DNA from: Misgurnus anguillicaudatus
Lineage: Eukaryota; Chordata; Actinopteri; Cypriniformes; Cobitidae
DNA length: 64,000 nt
Direction of reading: 5' to 3'
Assembly: GCF_027580225.2 (NCBI RefSeq)
Contig: NC_073341.2
Span: 10,946,001-11,010,000 of the forward strand
The position numbers and the translations under genes are program-made. Below are positions 56,753-64,000 of this stretch, piece after piece. How positions within the stretch are numbered: the stretch's first letter is position 1; each line of letters starts with the position of its first letter. Below the pieces are notes generated by a model. The model had not been told where the DNA came from. It was given only the letters and a program-made list of their open reading frames with translations, and did no database searches.

Positions 56753-57690
56753 ATACTGTGTATGTTACCTGCCAGTGTTACATATGTGACCATTAAACAG
56801 TTACACAGTTGCTTATGATGTAATATCACACAATAAACATCTTTTACAAAAAAATGAGTTTTCATTCTAACCGGCTGAAACTGTGAAAAGCATAAATTTT
56901 TGGTTGATTTGGTTGTGTTGTGTTTTGTGTTGGGTGGCCCCGTCATTACTTAGTTATACAGGAGAAGAGTGGGCTTACAGTTCAAATTTGGATTTAACTT
57001 TTTTATGACAGACAAAACTGTTTAAATTGTATAAAACTGAAAATCATATCAATAATCTGTCACAATATCTTACTCATCTGTATCACCGCTTTACTGCTTC
57101 TTTGCGTATTTTAAAGAGCTTGATGTTGCACCTAAATATATTCGATCTGCCATTTCAGATGTCAAAGCCAAAATCCTTCTCCATGCATATTTGTCAAATG
57201 AGCTGATTTTTGCTAAACAGATCATTTTTAATGCGGAAAAGACAGAAAGAGGAGAAATCATTTATTCATGTAAATGAAGATATTTGTGGGTCTGAAAAAT
57301 GGCACAAGCAGCACACACAAGTGTTGGTACACAGAATGCTGCCAATGGTCTGATAACATTTCCTTGTGTTTTGTCAGTAGGAGGGTAAACTTATAGCAAA
57401 GGATCTTAAATTATTCCAAAAGGACCTTTAACAGTTCTAACGTTATAAACCGGCAGCTACTATTTGATATGTGTTTTTTTTTCATTTAAGTTTCCTATGT
57501 ATTAGAAACAGTGTCACTGTATGCCTCCACAGCAAGCAATAGCCGCCTATGTCCGTGGTTCTTAAACTGAGGGGGTGCAAGATGGTGCCAGGGGGCCATG
57601 AGATTTTACAACGAACATTCGTTTATCACATACTCTTTGTAATTAAACCTCAGAAAAAGGCTACTAACCAACATCACTACATTGTAGCAT
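56753..57690. other. 0.9 kb unassigned DNA
   Basis: AT-rich, no inverted ends, no meaningful frame. Confidence 0.5.
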
Positions 57691-57692
57691 AA

Positions 57693-57867
57693 CAGGGTTT
57701 AGATTGATCCAGGACTAGGCCTTATATTAGTTATTTAATTATTTTTCACAAACATATCTTACAAAAAACAATACTGGTGTGCATCTTGAGACAAAACAAT
57801 GAAATGAATGTGTTTAAATTAAAGCAGCTCAAACATGCATTTTAGTCTGGGACTAGGATAAGCCCTG
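57693..57867. mobile_element. CAGGGTTTAGATTGATCCAGG MITE
   Basis: The left end CAGGGTTTAGATTGATCCAG and right end CTGGGACTAGGATAAGCCCTG are imperfect inverted repeats about 175 bp apart, with GTGTGCATCTTGAGACAAAA inside. Fragments of this family occur near 17680, 39369 and 55420. Confidence 0.7.
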
Positions 57868-57912
57868 TCTGGGAAACCGCCCTTTAATATTTTGTTTAAT
57901 TTAAATTCTAAG

Positions 57913-58988
57913 ATCCCTATTTTAACAATCTAAACGCATTGTCTAAAGCACACGGTGCAAGTGCACTTAGGGTGTGTTTGAATCTAAAAGGCACACAGTC
58001 TAAAAGGGTTGTTCCTATTCTGGTAATAGATGTGTTTTGGGTGGAATGTGCAATAAACAAATGAGAGTCTCATCTCGCATTCCCTTTAAAAGACAGTCGC
58101 GTTTTTACAAATGTGTGAAGAGCCGTTTCAGCCCTCGGACAGCGCCTTGGGTGTTTTGAAAATATTACTTAAAAATGATTCTCATCTCACCATATTTAAA
58201 GGTACAACGTCATCATATACAATAAATATGTGAAGTGGCATTAAAAAAAAATTCAAAATAGATGCAATATTTAGCACAAATTTAATCAGGCTACAGGTGA
58301 AGCAGCTCTTTACTCCTTCTAACCTCTTTTTAATCAGTCCTCATTTATGTCCAAGAGACTCAATAATAATCTTTTACATTTTAATCTTTTAATTTTTCAT
58401 ATTTAAAAACGTTTGTGTGCTGCTGTGCATCCTTGTGTGAACAAACGCGCGTTGTCGTCCTGTTTATAGGCGCATATTACTAACACGCTCTTTAAATAAC
58501 AACAACAATATTGCTCCATTGACTTTAGACTTTAGAGCAGGTTTTTGTTGGTCAATGCGTAGTCTATTTCAGTTGCCTCAAAATAGCAACACACCAACAA
58601 TGCCCCTGAACACACAACGTTTTCATGTATGCATTTGCTATTTAAACAACGTGGCACTGGACATAAAATTGAAAATAAAAAAATGTAAATAAAAATTGTA
58701 ACTGCGTCGAGCTAAAACTACACTGTAATAAATACTTTGCTGCCTTAAAATTTTTGTTAAATCAACTCAGATTTACAAGTCATGTCAACAGAGATGAGTT
58801 GTCACAACTTATAAAATTAAGTTAACTTTTCTCAACTATATTTTATAAGTTATAACAACTCACCTGTAGTTATAACAAGTCATCACTAGTCAATATAAAT
58901 AATAGTAAGTTAAAATTACTTGTAATTCCGAGTTGATTCAACAAAAAATTTTAAGGCAGCAAAATATTTAACTTGCGTTGCGCATTGC
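57913..58988. mobile_element. Harbinger-like element, second copy, right end lost
   Basis: Follows 48724-49671 block by block: CCCTATTTTAAC, TGTCTAAAGCACACGG, TAAACAAATGAGAGTCTC, TCCAAGAGACTCAATAATAA, GACTTTAGAGCAGG, CTATTTAAACAACGTGGC. The expected terminal GGGTGTATGATAGAGCCC is missing after GCGCATTGC. It carries the insertion at 58731-58968. Confidence 0.8.
58731..58968. mobile_element. CACTGTAATAAATACTTTGC MITE, end-truncated
   Basis: CACTGTAATAAATACTTTGC after TA (58729-58730), and GCTGCCTTAAAATTTTTGTT mirrored by AACAAAAAATTTTAAGGCAG. The right terminal TTTACAGTG is missing; TA follows at 58969-58970. Inner motifs AACTTATAAAATTAAG / TTTTATAAGTTATAAC are also inverted. Confidence 0.8.
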
Positions 58989-58999
58989 TAAGTTTGAGA

Positions 59000-60820
59000 T
59001 CGCACATCGAAAAGTTTGTGAACCATTGGTCTATGTTAACTATAGACCCGATATATTGTAGTCCAGATATGAGTAACCCAGCCAAAATAAACTTAAATTT
59101 GGTTACATGTCGTTTCTGCCAAAAAAACTTGTTAGATGTATGATAGTCCATCATGTAAGCAAAGTCAACAGTAATTACAAGATGTTTGATTTCATTGATT
59201 TATTTGATTTTGGGCTAAGGTTAGACATCTATTAAATTTTCACGGACAGCCCAAAGTTTTAGCCTAAAGTCTGGGCTGTGTTTGGACGCCTATTAGACAT
59301 CTTTTAACCACAAAATTGCTTGCTGTATATAAAGTATTAACATTACCATCTGATTTTTTGTTGCATTTAAAAAAGCTTGCTATCGAATGTGCTTATCAAA
59401 TTTAGAAATGCGAAACAAAGAATCTTCTAAAACAGTATCGGACTTCTGAAAACGGTTTAGATGGAGTTGTAGTCAGTCTAATTTTTGACCAAAAACTATT
59501 TTTGTTCCTAAAAACATTATTTTGACAGCACATCCTAAAGTGCTAGACTAAGACATAATTATGTCTATAATGGACTGAGTTTAGAATAACTTTTGACTCA
59601 CAGTGCTGAAAATACAAACATATCCCATTAAACCACATGCAATATGCAATGACACGCACACAAAAACAAGACAATGACATTCAAAAGCCTGTTATCACTA
59701 CAAATCGTATTGTATGCAAATGAAATGGCAACATTCAGTCAAGCCCATTACTTGGGCGATGATTTTTGAACACATTTCAACAACGATAGCGCTGAAACAT
59801 TATGGATGTTCGAGTTAAAATCAAGTTTAAGTCAAGCTGAGGGTTGAGTCATTACTTTGAGGGCTGTGAGTGGAAAATCTGTTGTTTAGAGTGACCCTAT
59901 GCTTTGTTTTGGGTAATAAAAGCCCACTGAGAGGCGTTCGTGCTGGACCGCTGCCCATTTTGCTCCGTTTCAATTACCCAGCATGCCTTCGGCAGGGTAA
60001 TGAGGTGGGTGTCACCACGGGGGTAAAGCGACAACCGGTGACCGCTGCGTCGCCACTTGGCCCCTCATTTCCGTGGTGATGAAGTGGGTCAAGGGGGCGG
60101 GAAAGCGGGACCGACTGCTGAACGGGGACCCGCACGTACAGTCTCCAGACCCCACTCACATTCTCAGTGTGGACCACCAGCTACCTACCATATGTTTTTA
60201 TCAGACTCGCAAAGACAAAATGGGGGGAATTACATTTGAAAGGCCGGTAAATAAAGTTGGTATTGATTCGATCTTGTGTGTAATCCGTTTTGCTGTCTGA
60301 CACAAGTCCATCAATAAAAGAGAATCATGTAGGACAGGATACCAGATAATATGACCATATATCAATTGGGGTTTGGGAGACACAAGGGGCGATAGATCAT
60401 CTTCAAGCTAGACTGCTTAGCTATGGAATTTATAAACTAGCTCTTAAAATTGAAGTGGCTTTCAATTTTAGTTTTCAATTTATAGATACGGCAAGATACT
60501 TTTCTGCTTTGGGCCTTTACAAATGATTCCATTTCAAGTTTACTAGAAAAACGTAAAAGCAGAGATTCGACAAGATGATCAAAGTTTGTATGGCTCTCCT
60601 AGCAGCTGTCAAACGAGCTTCTCAGTCAAGTTGATATGATAAGCCATCTCTCTGACAGTATTTGAATTGTTCACCTTTATGAAACAAACAAACTTGTTGA
60701 AATGTTGAAACCTTTTTAGTTGGAACCTTATTTTTAATTGTTTAAACAAAGAGAAATAATGTGTTTGTCTATAAAACACTTTAAATGTAAATTACAAATA
60801 ATAAAAATTTGATTAGCCAG
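59000..60820. other. Mostly unassigned; island at 59690-60260
   Basis: 59690-60260 has balanced composition with TGTATGCAAATGAAATGG (octamer ATGCAAAT at 59714-59721), GTTTCAATTACCCAGCATG and TTGAGTCATTACTTTGAGG. Five overlapping short frames on both strands reflect G+C content. Octamer and homeodomain-like words make it a regulatory candidate. 60826-60900 (AGGTCTGGGTGATATTGACC) starts a further old repeat. Confidence 0.3.
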
Positions 60821-61153
60821 AATATAGGTCTGGGTGATATTGACCGAAATTCATAGCTCAGTCATTTTGGCATAAATGTCGGCGTGCAATAAATATATCT
60901 GTATTTTCTGGAATAAATGTTTACATGCAAGCCAAAGCCTCATGTAAGCCTCATTTAAACAGCATGGTGAAAATAAAATTCAAAGACAGGGTTTTCCTCC
61001 GACATGCGAGCATCTTATGTGTACATTTATGACAGAGATTTTGTTGCAAAGAAAGAGAGTCATATCAGACCATATTGATATAGACAGTAGTCTCATCCCG
61101 TATCCAGGCGGGGAAAAATACAGATATTACCAAAACGTAATATACTCGATATA

Positions 61154-61817
61154 CACTGTAATAAATGATTATGCACCTTAGTAGATTTAATGAGATAAAA
61201 TGAGTAAACTCTATTTTAAAAACTGTAATTCTTGTATTTTCCAACATAAGTTGAGGAATTCTAAATAAACACAGTATTGAGTAAATGCAACTTAATTTTA
61301 TCATGTATAGTAGACTTAAAATTGTAAGAAGGATTAACTTAATAATTTTATGTTGAAACTACATGAATGATTTTGGTAGACATAAGTGGACTTGAGTTCC
61401 CAGAATGCTTTGCATGGGACGGCATTTGGAGAGTAAAATTTGAAATTAAACGCTATTTTATGTGTTTTTACCTATAAAGAAAGACTTTTATGTTCATTAA
61501 TCTTTGAGATTAATATTGAGTTTCTGTTTTTTCTTTGAGTTTTATGGTTACCCTCGTTCATAAGAGTGCTGCTTGTGTATAGACTGTAGGAAACACGATG
61601 AAAATGATGTGTGTTAATTCACTTAATGAGCAATAATTGTGCTAATGCCAGTACTGAGACCAGTCTCCTCTTACTTGCTCAACATTATATGCTATATAAT
61701 AATAAATATGTAAAAAAGAGACAATTTTATGTGATTAAATCAAGAAGATGCCATTAAACAATTAAGCTTTTAAAGTACTTAAAAATATTATGTAAATATA
61801 AAATATTTTTTACAATG
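61154..61817. mobile_element. CACTGTAATAAATGATT element, TA-flanked
   Basis: CACTGTAATAAATGATTATG at the left and AAAATATTTTTTACAATG at the right, with TA at 61152-61153 and 61818-61819. The interior includes GAGTTCCCAGAATGCTTTGC, a word common in teleost elements of this sort. Noncoding. Confidence 0.72.
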
Positions 61818-61819
61818 TA

Positions 61820-62201
61820 ATTTTACATAATTAAATGAAGTAGATTTCTATATGTGTAGAAATGTTTGAAAAATATTTGTTCAAAAACTTGCAAAAGAAA
61901 AATTAAGTACATTTTATTTAAATATGATATTATGTACGACCAGTCCTACTTTAATATAAGCTTGCGCATACGTTGGCAAACATAACACTATTACATAACT
62001 TTTTTTAAAAGGACATCGGACATGCAAATATCCAAACACACTGTATTTATGCTAATATAAAGGTTGTCTTTATATTTTCTAATATGTGACTCTGTCTGTG
62101 AAATCCAGTTTAAAGTCTTATAATGTAATGAGGAGATTTGGAGCATCAAACTTTGATTTCAATCTTTGACATGACTTCACTCAGTTAATATTAAAGATAT
62201 C

Positions 62202-62238
<37 letters not shown>

Positions 62239-62830
62239 AAATTTTCTTTACATTATGTAAGATTATTTTAGGAAACAGTAAATCACAAAAAAATTTTCTT
62301 TAGATGTTTTCTTCACAGACATTATTTTGAAACATGTTGTAAAGCTTCATTCAGACATTGTACAGATACAAGAACGAATGAAACTTTTAAGTCAACATGA
62401 ACAGCATTACAAGATTTTTCCAATCAAATATATGACTGCCTTATATAGAATAAACACCATAAAGTTTATCACCATAAATGCTTGAATTTCAATCTTGAAA
62501 TGTTTAGAATTGATCATAAGATTAGTAAAACTGTCTACTCTGTTTCTGTCGAACTCACTTGACATGAGTTGACTGAGTTGACATTAACTCAGCATGCACA
62601 TGCTTTAGTAATGAAACACTTGTGCCATCTTCTGGACACAGAAAAAATACCAACATGAAATTTACTAAAGAGTATAGTCCAAAAGCAGGATTAAAACAGC
62701 AGTAAAATGTAAATTAACAAAGTAAGGGCCTTTATTTCATTTTCTATTGATTGGCCATCATACAATATGTGATATTTTAGAAGCTTGTGTTTATTAAGAA
62801 ACTGTATAACCAGGTGGATGACCTGACATC
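61820..62830. other. Unassigned AT-rich DNA with (TA)n at 62207-62236
   Basis: About 15 TA units at 62207-62236, inside the dispersed repeat shared with 20630-20770. No gene is visible. Confidence 0.55.
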
Positions 62831-62937
62831 AATCATTACTAATCGCTGACTAAATCCAAAATCACTAAACACAAAAGGGTGGTGAGTAAGAAGTTAGGAA
62901 GTAATTTTCTCTTCTCATTAACACCTGTCAGTTGAAC

Positions 62938-63043
62938 TTGTGGAGGTCCCCACACCTTACTGATCTTCTCTCTGAACTCCTGAGGGATTATTGCACATCC
63001 GTCAATAACCCGATCTGGATATGTCACCTTTAAACCTCCGCTA
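62938..63043 (-). CDS. Candidate exon, unknown protein
   Basis: On the minus strand, after TTTTTTACTTTTTAG, the open segment reads GGLKVTYPDRVIDGCAII then PQEFREKISKVWGPPQVQLT, which has the look of a real protein rather than a chance frame. A weak donor ACAG|GTGTTA follows at about 62937. I do not recognise the protein. The plus strand also has a short open reading behind a good acceptor, so strand is not certain. Confidence 0.3.
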
Positions 63044-63187
63044 AAAAGTAAAAAATATGGTATAAATATATGTATTGATACAAACACATAAACTAAATTG
63101 CTTAAATTTTTGCTCAAAAATTCATAGTTTTCAATACATAGTTATAATATCATCTGTGAATGCAGTCCATGACTGTGCTGAAAGTTA

Positions 63188-63301
63188 AACCGGTGAGTAA
63201 GTTGTTTGGTTTGTAAAGCTTGTGTGGGTTTTGAGTGGGTCCGGCTGCTTCAGCATCCATGACTCAGTGATCTGAGGGAGTCCTGCACGTCCCACACCAG
63301 C
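63188..63301 (-). CDS. Candidate exon or C-terminal exon, unknown protein
   Basis: After GGTTTGTAG on the minus strand the only open frame reads AGVGRAGLPQITESWMLKQP then DPLKTHTSFTNQTTYSPV and a TAA. No good donor follows, so it would be a last exon, and its phase does not join the segment at 63043. The opposite strand has a perfect donor word (CCG|GTGAGTAAG) at 63193. No protein family is recognised. Upstream exons would lie beyond the THAP element or outside the window. Confidence 0.27.
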
Positions 63302-63404
63302 CTACAAACCAGATTTCTAAAATCATTTAATCTAAGGAAATATGGCTTGGAAATTAACCCCAGTCAAACACTCCTTGAGGATTGCAACTATTAAAGGCCT
63401 ATAT

Positions 63405-63505
63405 CAATTCTGTGTGGATTTTGCATGTTCTCCCTGTGTCGGCGTAGGTTTACTCCGGGTACTCCGGTTTCCTCCCACAGGCAAAAACATGAATGTTAGG
63501 TGAAT
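63405..63505 (+). repeat. TGTGTGGATTTTGCATGTTCTC dispersed motif
   Basis: TGTGTGGATTTTGCATGTTC, CCTGTGTCGGCGTAGGTTTA, CTCCGGTTTCCTCCCACAGG and ATGTTAGGTGAATG occur in order. This block is found widely in vertebrate repeat DNA. Truncated on the right by the next element. Confidence 0.65.
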
Positions 63506-63511
63506 GCCAAA

Positions 63512-64000
63512 TAGACCCCTTCACAGTTCACGTCACAGGCGGATCCCACTGCGCATGTTGGGGTCAGAAAAGTCATTACAGCAGATAGAGTTGCGTATTA
63601 TTCGTTATCGTCAAAAATGCCTACTTGCATCGTGGGCTTTGAAAATCGCACCAGGTATACCGTTAAGTTTTTCGGGATTCCTGCAAAATCTCAAAAACAA
63701 AAAATATAACATCTGCGGCTGCAAGCAATTAACGTGCAGACTGGGACAATGCAAATATCAAAGAGGCTTGTGTTTGTAGTGCTTACTTCATTTGAGGTAA
63801 GTCATCATTTTTCAGCCCTGTTAGATTAAACTAAAAAGCCTAAATGGTATGAACAGTTTGACCCCATGCTGCGCGCGCACCCGATAATCATTCAATGTTT
63901 ACAAACCTTGAAGAGGTCTATAGTTCTTTCTCTTAACGTGAGTATGGATTTTTTTGTCAGAAAAGGCTCATTTAGGGGTGTCATTGATTCCCTCTATAAG
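63512..64000 (+). mobile_element. THAP-domain transposon fragment, runs off the right edge
   Basis: Begins near TAGACCCCTTCACAG directly inside the preceding repeat. GGCGGATCCCACTGCGCATG, TATTATTCGTTATCGTC and a THAP-like first exon with its donor follow. The right end lies beyond the window. Confidence 0.6.
63617..63796 (+). pseudogene. THAP zinc-finger first exon, damaged
   Basis: ATG at 63617 reads MPTCIVGFENRTRYTVKFFG then IPAKSQKQKI and a stop. After a frame change comes LQAINVQTGTMQIS and, in a third frame, a CVCSAYF-like end, followed by the consensus donor GAG|GTAAGT at 63797. MPxC, the F-x-I-P and L-x-AI-x-R-x-x-W-like spacing match the start of a C2CH THAP domain. The second Cys, the Trp and the His are lost. 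Such domains open the transposase genes of P-type and Kolobok elements in fish. Confidence 0.6.

Overview
The window looks like teleost DNA, most likely from a cyprinid fish (zebrafish, carp or goldfish group). The composition is AT-rich, long open frames are absent, CA/TG microsatellites are long, and almost every kilobase carries short DNA transposons with inverted ends of types familiar from cyprinid genomes: TTAA-flanked AGG...CCT elements, hAT and Harbinger-like MITEs, a Tc1 derivative, an L2-like LINE and a tRNA-derived SINE tail. I find no complete host protein gene, no rRNA or tRNA gene and no CRISPR array. The open frames longer than 60 codons are chance frames, frames forced by microsatellites, or transposon remnants. 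The only host-gene candidates are two short open segments on the minus strand near 62.9-63.3 kb, and these are weak.

Layout. 1-5.4 kb: two tandem-repeat arrays (about 106 bp and 31 bp units). The second is interrupted by a GCTGGT-rich foldback element and by a 1.5 kb inverted-duplicate Tc1/mariner element carrying two head-to-head transposase remnants. 5.4-15 kb: mostly unassigned DNA with scattered MITEs and two microsatellites. 15.1-17.5 kb: a nest of elements inside elements. 18.8-25 kb: TTAA elements and hAT elements. 26.2-29 kb: an L2-like LINE split by a four-level stack of DNA transposons. 31-35.2 kb: two nested TA-flanked elements, then a 1.4 kb repeat of alternating inverted motifs with a near-perfect 86 bp palindrome at its core. 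36.8-38.7 kb: four transposons placed end to end. 40-45 kb: further elements, including a 722 bp young palindrome. 47.5-54 kb: tandem repeats, TTAA elements, Harbinger-like DNA, a SINE tail and a larger TTAA element with a degraded first exon. 55.5-59 kb: two Harbinger-like elements, one with a Myb/SANT-like remnant. 61-64 kb: a TA-flanked element, the two candidate exons, and a THAP-domain transposon fragment at the right edge.

Between the repeats lie several stretches of mixed composition without inverted ends (about 25.2-25.6, 33.1-33.6, 35.7-36.3, 46.6-47.1, 50.5-50.9, 54.5-55.1 and 59.7-60.3 kb). They are the best places to look for conserved regulatory DNA, but this cannot be shown from one sequence. 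The window therefore reads as intergenic or intronic DNA shaped by layered transposon insertion. I found nothing that behaves like a multi-gene system. The most unusual items are DNA structures: foldbacks, palindromes and repeated transposon insertion at TTAA sites.
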